Shown: piece by piece, positions 16,893 through 24,988 of the stretch
How positions within the stretch are numbered: position 1 is the stretch's first letter
Layout: each line of letters opens with the position of its first letter
Assembly: GCA_036558645.1 (NCBI GenBank)
Contig: DATBFG010000115.1
Span: 1 to 64,000 of the forward strand
DNA length: 64,000 bases
Reading direction: 5' to 3'
Origin: DATBFG01 sp036558645
Lineage (GTDB): Bacteria; Acidobacteriota; Terriglobia; Terriglobales; Acidobacteriaceae
Position numbers and translations under genes: made by a program
The notes under the pieces: generated by a model
The model's input: only the letters and a program-made list of their open reading frames with translations
The model's database searches: none
What the model was told of the DNA's origin: nothing

Positions 16893-17413
16893 GAGATCAA
16901 GCTTTATCCTACTGAATGACTAGTAAAGGTGGCTGTGACGGCCATCACGATCAGGTCCCCTCGTAGTTGAAATCAGGCGTTAGCACTCAAAATCCCAACA
17001 GGGATTTTCGGCCCACATATGTCAATGGGTGAAATTGCGATTTATCGTCAACCAACAAACCTCTCGAATCAGCCCTGCAAGCTGCTGACCTGTCCGCTTT
17101 GTCAGTTGACGGCGAAGTGGGCGGGGGTTTATTTCAAACCGTAATCATTGTTCTCACTCACGCGAGAAGGTCGCCGATAAACGGACCTGCGGCGACCTTC
17201 TGATCCCCCGTACGTTCCAATACTCGACGCTGTGCCAGCTTGCCATTGACTCTTCCCAAAACGGGAGAGCGAATATTGACAGGCGCTATGGGATGTCACA
17301 CCAACTAGCACCCGATCTGGTAAGAAAGCTAGTGGGAAGAGTACATATCGAGGTGGAAGATTTCGGAGGAATTTGTAGTCGGACAAATCCGTAATTGAGA
17401 AAAGGAGTTGGTT
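16893..17413. other. 521-base region upstream of gadB, rich in repeats and hairpins
   Basis: No gene. It holds four elements. The ARGCGTTAGC repeat lies at 16971-16989, followed directly by a perfect hairpin AAAATCCC/GGGATTTT with a 4-base loop (16989-17008). The diverged repeat shared with 8393-8465 lies at 17058-17135. A perfect 12-bp inverted repeat, AGAAGGTCGCCG/CGGCGACCTTCT, with a 13-base loop lies at 17165-17201, about 210 bases before gadB. The last lacks a T-tract, so a terminator role is doubtful. Confidence 0.6.
17058..17135. repeat. Diverged dispersed repeat (partner of 8393-8465)
   Basis: Aligned by eye, the two sites share, in order, CCTCTC, AATCA, CCCTG, AAG, CTGAC, CAGTTGACG, CGAA and TTATTT-like blocks with only short gaps. 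That is too long an ordered match to be chance. Neither copy is coding. Identity is roughly two thirds, so the repeat is old. Confidence 0.5.
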
Positions 17414-18802
17414 ATGGCAACTGCGAAGATAATTCCGATTGTCGAAGAGCCCACAGCGTACGACGAATTTAATGTGCCCGTACCGAAGGAGACGTTTCCT
17501 GCTGCTGGAATGTCAGCCCGCGCCGCTCAAGCAGTTGTGAATAGTTATGCATGGACTGATGCCAATCCAATGCTGAATCTTTCATCATTTGTTACGACCT
17601 GGGCTGAGCCGGAAGCGGTCGAGGTCGCGCGGACCCACATGTACAAGAACTACATCGATCATGACATGTACCCGCAAGTCTTCAAGATGGAGCAGGTGAT
17701 AGTGAAATGGCTCCATGACTTGTGGAATGGGCCTAAAGGCGTGGAGCCCTATGGGACAGCCACGATTGGCTCCTCCGAGGCGTGCATGTTGGGAGGACTG
17801 GCTCATAAATGGAATTGGCGTGAAGCACGGCGGAAGGCAGGCAAGGACGCGAGCAAGCCTAATATGGTGACCGGCGGCAATGTGCAGATTGTCTGGAAAA
17901 AATTCATGCGTTACTTTGATGTTGAGCCGCGCATTATTCCTCTGAAGCCGGGAAATTACCGTTTAACCGCCGACCGGCTCGATAAATATGTGGATGAAAA
18001 CACGATTTGCGTGGTAGCCATTGCCGGTCAGACTTTCACGGGAGAGGACGACGACATTCAAGCCATTCACGATTGGCTGGATGACTACGAGAAGCGAACT
18101 GGCATTAGCATTCCTATGCACATCGACGGAGCATCGGGCGGCTTTGTCAACCCATTCCTCTATCCTGACTATAAATGGGACTTCCGGCTCAATCGCGTAC
18201 AGTCGATCAACGCCTCCGGCCACAAATTTGGTCTGGTACCACCGGGTCTTGGCTGGGTTGTCTTCAAAGAACGGAAGATTTTCAATGAAGACCTCGTCTT
18301 TTACGTCAACTATTTAGGCGGTGAGATGCCGACCGCGACCCTTAATTTCAGCCGTGGAACGGCCCCAATCGCGGTGCAGACTTATATGATCTTGCGACAT
18401 GGGCGCGAGGGCTACACGCGCATAATGCGGCATACTGTCGATAATGCGATCTATCTGCGGCAGCGACTCGTTGAATCGGGCTATTTCCTCATCATGAACG
18501 AAACGCAACGCATCCCTGTGGTTGCTCTTACGCTGAACAAAAACAAGGCGAAGAACTTCAATGAGTTCGATGTCTCTGCCAAGGTGCGTGAGCGTGGCTG
18601 GGTGCTTTCTGCGTACGCGATGCCACCTGACGCACAAGAAGTAAACAGCTTGCGTGTGGTCGTGCGACCACATCTCAATCATACTCTGATGGATGTCCTG
18701 GCCAATGACATTATCCAAGCTTGTGAGTATTTGGAAACGCACGGTGGGACGGCCACACCGCCGCAACTCCACGGGGCCGATAAGTCGGCTCCGAAATGCT
18801 GA
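17414..18802 (+). CDS. gadB: Glutamate decarboxylase
   Basis: 462 residues from ATG 17414 (AAAGGAG 6 bases upstream; a TTG six bases earlier is less likely). It is a PLP-dependent group II decarboxylase of GadA/GadB length. SINASGHKFGLV places the Schiff-base lysine at Lys271 beside His270. HIDGASGGF (Asp238) binds the PLP ring nitrogen, and GSSEACMLGG at 119-128 binds phosphate. It converts glutamate to GABA and CO2 while consuming a proton, which gives acid resistance. No GadC antiporter is adjacent; the membrane protein downstream is not of that family. A terminator follows at 18844. The upstream region is unusually rich in inverted repeats. Confidence 0.95.
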   Translation: MATAKIIPIVEEPTAYDEFNVPVPKETFPAAGMSARAAQAVVNSYAWTDANPMLNLSSFVTTWAEPEAVEVARTHMYKNYIDHDMYPQVFKMEQVIVKWLHDLWNGPKGVEPYGTATIGSSEACMLGGLAHKWNWREARRKAGKDASKPNMVTGGNVQIVWKKFMRYFDVEPRIIPLKPGNYRLTADRLDKYVDENTICVVAIAGQTFTGEDDDIQAIHDWLDDYEKRTGISIPMHIDGASGGFVNPFLYPDYKWDFRLNRVQSINASGHKFGLVPPGLGWVVFKERKIFNEDLVFYVNYLGGEMPTATLNFSRGTAPIAVQTYMILRHGREGYTRIMRHTVDNAIYLRQRLVESGYFLIMNETQRIPVVALTLNKNKAKNFNEFDVSAKVRERGWVLSAYAMPPDAQEVNSLRVVVRPHLNHTLMDVLANDIIQACEYLETHGGTATPPQLHGADKSAPKC

Positions 18803-18843
18803 TACATAATTAGCAAGCATGATTCGGATCAAGAAAAGTACTA

Positions 18844-18876
18844 AGGCCACCGATTTCGGTGGCCTCCCTTTCTTTT
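18844..18876 (+). terminator. Rho-independent terminator after gadB
   Basis: AGGCCACCG, ATTT loop, CGGTGGCCT (perfect 9 bp), then CCCTTTCTTTT. About 40 bases after the gadB stop. Confidence 0.9.
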
Positions 18877-18991
18877 ACAAACCCTCTACTCTTGTAATGA
18901 TGCGACGCTCAAATTTGACCGATTCGGCCCAAATTGGGAGTTTCACTTCGGTAAATAGCCATATTTCTCGAATTATCCAGGTAATGATGCG

Positions 18992-19663
18992 ATGGCTGAA
19001 CAAGCATCCGCAATCCGAAAGAAGCTGACGGCACCAAGGGCCGCCGCCGTTGCGGGCATACTTTTTTTTGTGTTGCTCATCGCCAGTTACGTCCTTGTCT
19101 GGGTTTCAATGCCTGCGAATCCGGGAGCACAGGACTTGGACATAATCAGTCATTCAACGACAATCTCTCTTGCCTTGAATCTGCTGCCATTTGTCGGTAT
19201 TGCTTTTCTGTGGTTCATCGCGGTAGTGCGGAATCGTCTGGGTGCTCTGGAAGACCGCTTTTTGGCTACGATTTTCATGGGAAGCGGACTGTTATACATT
19301 GCAATGATCTTTGCATCCGGTGCGCTTGCGAGCGGACTTATAGGGGTCCTGATCAAAGCGCCCGAAATTATCACGCAACCCGGTGCATACGCTCTCGGAC
19401 GCGCCGAAATCTATCAAACCATGAACGTATACGGGATCAAGATGGCTGGTGTCTTCATGTTTTCTACTTCAACGATCCTGCTACGAACGTCAATCGGTCC
19501 ACGCTGGATTGCGTACCTAGGCTACGGTTTGGGCGCTTTGCTCTTATTAAGCATCGGGTTCGTTCGCTGGATTCCTCTCGTGTTTCCGATATGGGTGCTT
19601 CTCATAAGCGTCGCAATACTTCTTGAAAATCCATCCGACGCTGCCGACTGTACCGCTGACTAG
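18992..19663 (+). CDS. Multi-pass membrane protein, function unknown
   Basis: 223 residues with about six hydrophobic segments: AAAVAGILFFVLLIASYVLV, ALNLLPFVGIAFLWFIAVV, FMGSGLLYIAMIFASGALAS, AGVFMFSTSTILLRTS, IAYLGYGLGALLLLSIGFV and LVFPIWVLLISVAILL. The N-terminus is basic and cytoplasmic. A conserved-looking loop (VRNRLGALEDRFLATIF) lies between TM2 and TM3, and a Tyr/Asn-rich helix (YQTMNVYGIKMAG) precedes TM4. No transporter signature is recognised. It sits downstream of gadB but is separated by a strong terminator, so it is not an obvious partner. Confidence 0.75.
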   Translation: MAEQASAIRKKLTAPRAAAVAGILFFVLLIASYVLVWVSMPANPGAQDLDIISHSTTISLALNLLPFVGIAFLWFIAVVRNRLGALEDRFLATIFMGSGLLYIAMIFASGALASGLIGVLIKAPEIITQPGAYALGRAEIYQTMNVYGIKMAGVFMFSTSTILLRTSIGPRWIAYLGYGLGALLLLSIGFVRWIPLVFPIWVLLISVAILLENPSDAADCTAD

Positions 19664-20031
19664 GGGGCCCGTCGGTTCCTCAAGTCGTTCCCTCTGGGAG
19701 AGCAGCGTATTTTGATCAAGACAAGAACCTCACGACAACACTCGATTTTGAAGCAACGCCACCGTCAATACGCGACGAGGGCGTTTTTTATGGTCCAACG
19801 GTTTTGCCGCGATGGAATGTACCTCGCTATTTACCAACGCTCTAACTCTTTGTGCTGACAGGTCAAAGCCGATTGTCATACCTCTCTGTGACGGGCCCAC
19901 ATTTGCAATGTGACGCGGCTCACAGACGATGAAACAACTGCACTCTGACACTTTCCTTGACCGCTTGGATTCATCCCAGGCTAATAGTTCAGATCACGCC
20001 TGAGTTGATGGCCATGTGCGGAGAAAGGACA
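19664..20031. other. Gap with a possible terminator
   Basis: No gene recognised. AACGCC at 19755 can pair with GGCGTT at 19780 across a 19-base loop, followed by TTTTTT (19784-19789). This is a plausible but weak terminator for the membrane-protein gene. The 19730-19951 minus frame has no family resemblance. Confidence 0.35.
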
Positions 20032-20673
20032 ATGGAGCACTCTCGTATCCTGATTGCAGACGATCACACTCTTGTCGCCGAACTTTGCAAACAATTACTA
20101 GAACCGGAATTCAAGGTAGTCGGAATCATTGGCGACGGGCGCGCTCTGGTGCGCGCCGCCTCTCAACTCATGCCGGACGTAGTGATTGTCGATATCGGCA
20201 TGCCCATCTTGAATGGTCTCGATGCTGCCGAAATCGTAAAGAAAGATGTTCCCAAAGCTAAGGTCATTTTCCTGACTGTGACCAACGACGTCGATGTTGC
20301 AGTTGAGGCTTTCAATCGTGGCGCGTCCGGTTATCTTTTGAAAACTTGCGCTGCCTCCGAACTACTAACCGGTGTCCGTGCCGTCTTACGGGGGGAGAGA
20401 GTTCTCTCGCCAGCCATCTCACGCGATGCTGTGGACTACTTGTTCCGACAACAAAACACCTTGCTAGACGAGAAGGAGCGCTTAACAGTCAGGCAACGCG
20501 AGGTCCTGCAACTCCTTGCAGAAGGTAAGATAATGAAACAGGTCGCATCGACTCTCAACATGAGCACGCGAACCGTAGCGTTTCACAAGTATCGGATTAA
20601 GGACGTGCTCGGAGCCGAGAACGATGCGGATCTGGTTAAGTATGCCATCCGGACCCACATGGTCGAAGCTTAG
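20032..20673 (+). CDS. NarL/LuxR-type response regulator
   Basis: 213 residues from ATG 20032 (AAAGGA 7 bases upstream). The frame extends 25 codons further 5', but those are not receiver-like. The receiver domain is about 4-120: acidic pocket ADDH at 9-12, phospho-acceptor Asp54 in VVIVDIGMP, Thr in FLTVTND, Lys in GYLLKT. The LuxR-type HTH is about 148-208 (LTVRQREVLQLLAEGKIMKQ, then VASTLNMSTRTVAFHKYRIK). It probably controls transcription in answer to a sensor kinase encoded elsewhere; no kinase gene is in the window. Confidence 0.93.
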   Translation: MEHSRILIADDHTLVAELCKQLLEPEFKVVGIIGDGRALVRAASQLMPDVVIVDIGMPILNGLDAAEIVKKDVPKAKVIFLTVTNDVDVAVEAFNRGASGYLLKTCAASELLTGVRAVLRGERVLSPAISRDAVDYLFRQQNTLLDEKERLTVRQREVLQLLAEGKIMKQVASTLNMSTRTVAFHKYRIKDVLGAENDADLVKYAIRTHMVEA

Positions 20674-20789
20674 CCTGCACCAGGCCAGATGGTCTAGGAC
20701 GAACGGCGGGACGTTAGGGGTTAAAAACATGTTTATAGTGACGACTGATTTAGTTTTTTTCGTCGCCTCAACGGAGATTAATTATCGCC

Positions 20790-22229
20790 ATGCCATTTCC
20801 GGTAAAGAAGCGAGTTGCATTCAGGTCGCGAGTCGCTAAATCGAAATCAGGCTCCGCGCTCATAAACCTACCGAAGCGCGATGAGCTCTACCAAATCGGC
20901 AAGGCTCTGCGAAGCAAGTGTCCGAGAAAGTCACACGAAAACTGGAAGACGCCGGCCGGTCGGCCTGACCCAGTAGAGTTGGTCTTGCGAGCAGAGGAGG
21001 GTCGCATGCCCGAGCTGCTCCCTTTGCGCCATGGACGAATGCTGCGTTCCGCCTTCACGTTTTATCGTGGGGCCGCGCTGACAATGGCATGTGACCTCGC
21101 GTCGACCCCGAAGACAGGCATCCGTGTCCAGTGCTGCGGAGATGCTCATTTATGCAACTTCGGAGGATTTGCCACCCCAGAGCGCAGAGTCATCTTTTCG
21201 GTGAATGATCTTGACGAAACTCTTCCCGCTCCATGGGAATGGGACGTCAAACGTTTGGCAGCCAGTTTCTTAATTGCCTGTCGTGACAATGGCCTGAACG
21301 ACAGAATAGGCAAGGACGTCGTCGCAAAATGTGTTCGCACCTACCGCGAGTCAATGGCGGAATTTAGCCAGCTGAAAACGCTTGAGCTTTGGTATACAGC
21401 GTTAGGTGCGGACGAGTTGGTGGCCAACATCAAAGATCCTGCCCTGCGCCAGCGTGCCCTAAATCGACTGCAAAAGGAGAAGGCGCGCAGCATCGCTGAA
21501 GACATTTTCCCGAAACTGGTCGAGCCCAAGGCCAAAATTCCTTACATCAAAGACCAGCTTCCGACTATCTTTCACGCTGCTGGTCACCCCCCTGGGCAGG
21601 TCCAGAAGATCGTCGCAGACTCGATCGCGGGATACCGAGAGACCTTGCCGCCTTCCATCCAGCTCCTGCTAGATCGTTATCAACTACGTGATGCAGCCAT
21701 TAAGGTAGTTGGCATCGGGAGTGTTGGCACGCGTTGCTGGGTTCTACTGTTCATGGCGGGAGAAGGTGACCCATTGTTTCTCCAGGTCAAAGAGGCACGC
21801 CGTTCAGTGTTGGAAAAGTACGCCGGGGCAAGCACCTTCCAGAATCACGGCCAGCGAGTCATCAACGGGTATCGACTGATACAGCCAGCGAGTGACATGT
21901 TTCTAGGATGGACAGAAGGGAAACTGGAAGGGCACCACTATTTCGTGCGTCAGTTGAGGGACATCAAAATCAGTATCCGAGTAGAGACGTTTGGCGCTAG
22001 TGAGATGGACCTTTATGCTACGTGGTGTGGGCGCGCCTTGGCACTCTCCCACGCTCGATCGGGTTCCTCGAACGTCTTGAGCGGATACATGGGAAAAAGC
22101 GACACTTTTGATCAGGCTCTAGCCAAATTCTCTGTGGTGTACGCAGACCAGAACGAGCGCGATCATGCCGCTCTTGCAAAGGCTATTCGCAGCGGCAAGG
22201 TGAAAGCCGTCGTCGAAGAATCGGTGTAA
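20790..22229 (+). CDS. DUF2252 family protein
   Basis: 479 residues. The DUF2252 hallmarks are all present. R-H-G-R-M-L-x-S-A-F-T-F-Y-R-G lies at 80-94. CCGDAHLCNFGGF lies at 115-127, where Asp118, His120 and Asn123 resemble the catalytic loop of aminoglycoside-kinase-like folds. FSVNDLDETLPAPWEWDVKR lies at 136-155. The C-terminal half carries VGIGSVGTRCWVLL and QVKEARRSVLEKY. Distant similarity to phosphotransferases is known for the family, but no substrate is established. The upstream Shine-Dalgarno is weak (GGAG 15 bases away). It follows the response regulator by 116 bases on the same strand; co-transcription is possible. Confidence 0.9.
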   Translation: MPFPVKKRVAFRSRVAKSKSGSALINLPKRDELYQIGKALRSKCPRKSHENWKTPAGRPDPVELVLRAEEGRMPELLPLRHGRMLRSAFTFYRGAALTMACDLASTPKTGIRVQCCGDAHLCNFGGFATPERRVIFSVNDLDETLPAPWEWDVKRLAASFLIACRDNGLNDRIGKDVVAKCVRTYRESMAEFSQLKTLELWYTALGADELVANIKDPALRQRALNRLQKEKARSIAEDIFPKLVEPKAKIPYIKDQLPTIFHAAGHPPGQVQKIVADSIAGYRETLPPSIQLLLDRYQLRDAAIKVVGIGSVGTRCWVLLFMAGEGDPLFLQVKEARRSVLEKYAGASTFQNHGQRVINGYRLIQPASDMFLGWTEGKLEGHHYFVRQLRDIKISIRVETFGASEMDLYATWCGRALALSHARSGSSNVLSGYMGKSDTFDQALAKFSVVYADQNERDHAALAKAIRSGKVKAVVEESV

Positions 22230-22312
22230 GAACATGTATTCGCATTTGAGCAGAATTGTCGTCCAGACAGCGGGTTGTTACTCACAATGACCATAGGATG
22301 ATTGTTTTAAGC

Positions 22313-22335
22313 AGGCGTTAGCGCAAGCTTGCGCT
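22313..22335. repeat. AGGCGTTAGC core followed by a 16-base palindrome
   Basis: AGGCGTTAGC (22313-22322) runs into the perfect palindrome AGCGCAAGCTTGCGCT (22320-22335), then TTTCCC. It lies between the convergent ends of the DUF2252 gene and the response regulator at 22367. It could act as a terminator hairpin. The core is shared with 4337, 16975 and 52364. Confidence 0.5.
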
Positions 22336-22366
22336 TTCCCTTCGCCATTCTTGGCGCCAGTATTCC

Positions 22367-22744
22367 CTAGCTCGCTCCTCGCTCCTGGTCGAAACCGATT
22401 TTGCGAATGGCAGAAAGTACATTCTGGCCGTCTGCTTTTTCAACGACACGAAAAACCCCATATCTGCTGGCGTTCGCGGCAACGGAGTCTGAGCCGTCCA
22501 CTGTGTGGAGCAGGATTTTGATAGATGGAAAACGATGAGAAATTAGCCTAGCGGTACTCAGCCCACCCATCCCCGGCATGAGCATATCGAGAACCACTAC
22601 ATCCGGCTTGGTCGCCTTTGCCTTTTCGAGTGCCTCATTACCGTCGCCGGCACTCTCGCAGCAAAAAGTAGGATCAGCGCGCTGCAGCAGTTCACAAAGC
22701 CCGGACCTTATTGCTTCATTGTCATCAACCACGAGGATTTTCAT
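22367..22744 (-). CDS. Single-domain response regulator
   Basis: 125 residues from ATG 22744 (MKILVVDDNEAIR). The frame is open for 57 more codons upstream, but that part overlaps the previous gene and is not receiver-like. Receiver domain: acidic pair Asp7-Asp8, phospho-acceptor Asp53 in VVVLDMLMPGMGG, Thr in LLHTVD, Lys in VVEKADG. There is no output domain, so it probably signals by protein contact (CheY-like). It starts 11 bases after the small CxxC protein 22756-22992, so the two form an operon. Confidence 0.93.
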   Translation of the reverse strand: MKILVVDDNEAIRSGLCELLQRADPTFCCESAGDGNEALEKAKATKPDVVVLDMLMPGMGGLSTARLISHRFPSIKILLHTVDGSDSVAANASRYGVFRVVEKADGQNVLSAIRKIGFDQERGAS

Positions 22745-22755
22745 CTTTATAATAT

Positions 22756-22992
22756 CTAAGCGGTTCTGTTCGTCAAACGACCTCTTGCGACCGGCGATAT
22801 TTGGACTATCCGGCACCCGTGATCGAGGAACCTGCCCCACAAATACTGCTCGGCCTCGTCGGGAGTCTTTGCCCTGTGGCGCGGCGTGAAGAACTTGACC
22901 TTGCAACGTTGACACATTGCAAGACTGGGGGTCTTGCCCTCATGCTTGAGAATCACGAAATCCCCGTCAGTCATGTCTTTATAGAATGGCAC
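22756..22992 (-). CDS. Small CxxC protein, possible zinc finger
   Basis: 78 residues. MTDGDFVILKHEGKTPSLAM leads into CQRCKVKFFTPRH, and a second pair sits in LDHGCRI. Cys27, Cys30, His and Cys near residue 58 could bind one zinc ion. The layout (D-M-T-D-x-x-F-x-x-L-K-H-E-G-x-T-P ... C-x-x-C-x-x-K-F-F-T-P) is one I associate with Acidobacteriota proteins of unknown function. It is co-transcribed with the single-domain response regulator 11 bases downstream, which hints at a signalling or regulatory role. That is inference only. Confidence 0.75.
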   Translation of the reverse strand: MPFYKDMTDGDFVILKHEGKTPSLAMCQRCKVKFFTPRHRAKTPDEAEQYLWGRFLDHGCRIVQISPVARGRLTNRTA

Positions 22993-23241
22993 GACGGCAT
23001 CTTGATTGACAATTTTTGTCGAGGAGTCGCTCCTACTGAGTCGATCAAAGTGGCGTTGGAGCGGGCTCCCTAACCTAGGCTTATGCTGGAACCCGGCATC
23101 GACAGGCTAATCAGCCTACGAGCATCAGCACAAGAAGTCTTGCTACATGGAGAACATAGTCTCTGCCATCGGCGGAAGCATTTGGGTTCGCAAGCGGGTG
23201 TGAGTGTAATCGAGATTTTTCGCCAATCCGCCCGCGCATGA
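22993..23241. other. Gap left of the sulfatase remnant
   Basis: Upstream region of the small CxxC gene. No gene or repeat recognised. The only coding-like material in this gap begins at 23242. Confidence 0.3.
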
Positions 23242-23439
23242 CAAGATCCTTCTGAGAAGAACAATCTTGCAGCTCAGAATCCCGAAACGGTCGCCGAGTT
23301 GCAGAAGCGCGCCAACGACCTTGCCGCTGCCGGGGTCAAGTCACAGCTGCTGGAGATAGAAATCAAGTCGGTATTGCAGCGCCTCGCCATGCCATTGGCG
23401 CTTCCTGGCGAGGAGCTCGAGTTTAACGAAGAGCAATAA
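23242..23439 (+). pseudogene. Sulfatase-like C-terminal fragment
   Basis: Directly after a TGA the frame reads QDPSEKNNLAAQNPETVAEL, then QKRANDLAA, and ends ALPGEELEFNEEQ with TAA at 23437. D-P-x-E-x-x-N-L-A-x-x-N-P-x-x-V-A-E-L is the typical C-terminal block of arylsulfatase-type proteins, just past the catalytic domain. Nothing upstream matches the rest of a sulfatase (no CxPSR motif), and there is no start. It is a leftover C-terminus, probably from deletion near the integrated element. Family assignment is moderate. Confidence 0.5.
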
Positions 23440-23607
23440 GGCCGGGTAAGCGATACAAGCAGATTTATCAACAACAATGAAGACGATCCTCGCATTCGCG
23501 TTGGCGATGAAGCGAAAGTCAGTCGCCCCACCCGTGTAGGGAACAAATAATGCTCTTTGTTCCAGCAGTCGACCATACAAGGTTTTGACTGACTATTCGA
23601 CTGACAT

Positions 23608-23633
23608 GTTAACGTGTTAACACGGCTGTTAAC
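23608..23633. repeat. Three GTTAAC palindromes in 26 bases
   Basis: GTTAAC occurs at 23608-23613, 23616-23621 and 23628-23633. It lies 75 bases beyond the 3' end of the integrase gene, next to a GACTGAC direct repeat (23587 and 23599 areas). Such clustered palindromes can be protein-binding sites (recombinase arm sites, excisionase or repressor operators). No function is shown. Confidence 0.45.
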
Positions 23634-23707
23634 ATTTGAGCGAGCTCTTCGTTCCACCGATCCCCAAGTTCTCGAACTATCAAGCTGAATTGTTAGCGGA
23701 AGAAGCT

Positions 23708-24904
23708 TCAGACAACCTGCATTTTCTTCCAAGCAGCACGTTGACTCTGCACCAGTTTCTGCTGACGAGCGACCACGAAGGGAGCGTAGTACATCTCAGT
23801 CGTTTTGATCGAGGTGTGGCCAAGTAGCATCGAGACTTCTTCGAGCGCCATTCCAGCCAGCAGGTACTCTACAGCGAAGGTGTCACGGAACATGTGAGGG
23901 AAGCAGCGCTTCTTCTTCCCGGTCTCAGTTCTGATGTCAGTGATCTGAAACAATCGCCGATATGCGCGTTGCCAGTCCTTCACCGCACTCTTAACTTCAC
24001 CATTTCCCGACCAGAAAAAATAAGCAGGATTGGGCTTCGGCCCTGGCGGCACGTTGCGCAGAGCATCCGCGACGGAGTCAGGCAACGTCACATACACAGG
24101 AACTCCAGTCTTCGCTCGATAGAGAAGAAGATTGTTGTTCTTGTCGAGACGATCTCTGGTGAGAGTTATGCCGTCACCGAGAGCGAGCCCGCTCCATCGC
24201 AGCAGAAGCGTCATGGTGCGGAGGCGGGTGGCGTTGTTCTTGATCTCCTTCACATCGACACCCTTCTGATCGTAGACGTAGGTCGCATCGAGGATCTTGT
24301 CGAATTCAGGGCGCGGGAAATAATCCGTTGGCGTGCGCTTTGCCTGCACACGTTCGATCTGCGCAGCTGGATTCGAAGCGATCCAGCCATGGCGGCCCAC
24401 GAAGTAAAAGAACCCGATCAGGCGTTCATGTTTTTTCTTCAGCGAGATCAGGGAGTTCTTGTGCTTCTGCGTGTAGCTGACGCGGCCCTCGGCCAGCGCT
24501 GTGCGGAATCGTTCGACGTGAACTGGCTTGATGTCGACCAGATTCTCGACACTCTGCTCGAGGCACCAAGGGAGGAATTGTTTCTTGAGCAGCACTTCTA
24601 GCTTGTAGATCGTCTCCGGAGATTTGCCGACGGTTTTCTTGCTCTTCAGGTATTCATCGATCGCGTAAGCAAGAGAAACGATGCCAGACTTCGGCTTCTC
24701 GCCGCGCTGCGTAGCTTCGTAGTCTCGCTCCTTCTGCCGTGCCAGGCGCGTCGCTTTCTCCCACGATCTCGTGCTGGCGCTCTCTCGACGAGCCTTGCCA
24801 TCGACTCTTGCGTACAGCCATTTCGGGCATCTGCACTGGCGGTGGTGTGGATTGTTGCTGTGTTTGCAGTCTGCTGAGTGGCGCGTGTAGACGGTGACCT
24901 GCAT
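23708..24904 (-). CDS. Tyrosine recombinase / integrase
   Basis: 398 residues. A Cys/His-rich N-terminus (RHSADCKHSNNPHHRQCRCP) is followed by a SAM-like core-binding domain (about 80-175) and the catalytic domain (about 185-385). Visible catalytic residues are HMFRDTF (His and Arg II), LLGHTS (His III) and the Tyr nucleophile in TTEMYYAPF. The usual box-I Arg (GLR in XerD) is not obvious: the segment reads LRWSGLALGDGITL. The enzyme may be inactive, or a nearby Arg may serve. Its 5' end is 85 bases from the ssrA 3' end, the classic position for an element integrated at tmRNA. No other mobility gene is recognisable. Confidence 0.9.
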   Translation of the reverse strand: MQVTVYTRHSADCKHSNNPHHRQCRCPKWLYARVDGKARRESASTRSWEKATRLARQKERDYEATQRGEKPKSGIVSLAYAIDEYLKSKKTVGKSPETIYKLEVLLKKQFLPWCLEQSVENLVDIKPVHVERFRTALAEGRVSYTQKHKNSLISLKKKHERLIGFFYFVGRHGWIASNPAAQIERVQAKRTPTDYFPRPEFDKILDATYVYDQKGVDVKEIKNNATRLRTMTLLLRWSGLALGDGITLTRDRLDKNNNLLLYRAKTGVPVYVTLPDSVADALRNVPPGPKPNPAYFFWSGNGEVKSAVKDWQRAYRRLFQITDIRTETGKKKRCFPHMFRDTFAVEYLLAGMALEEVSMLLGHTSIKTTEMYYAPFVVARQQKLVQSQRAAWKKMQVV

Positions 24905-24988
24905 GCGCGGATTCTAGCACTCGTGTACAAAAGCGTGTACAAAAGTTTGAGTGCATTCTCAAACCATTCAGTTTAAAGCTATTTAATT

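Noticed and set aside
17129..17386. 85-residue minus ORF upstream of gadB
   Set aside because: It covers the perfect 12-bp inverted repeat and the gadB leader, and shows no family pattern.
23894..24601. 235-residue frame opposite the integrase
   Set aside because: It is the mirror of a clear tyrosine recombinase and has no family resemblance of its own.
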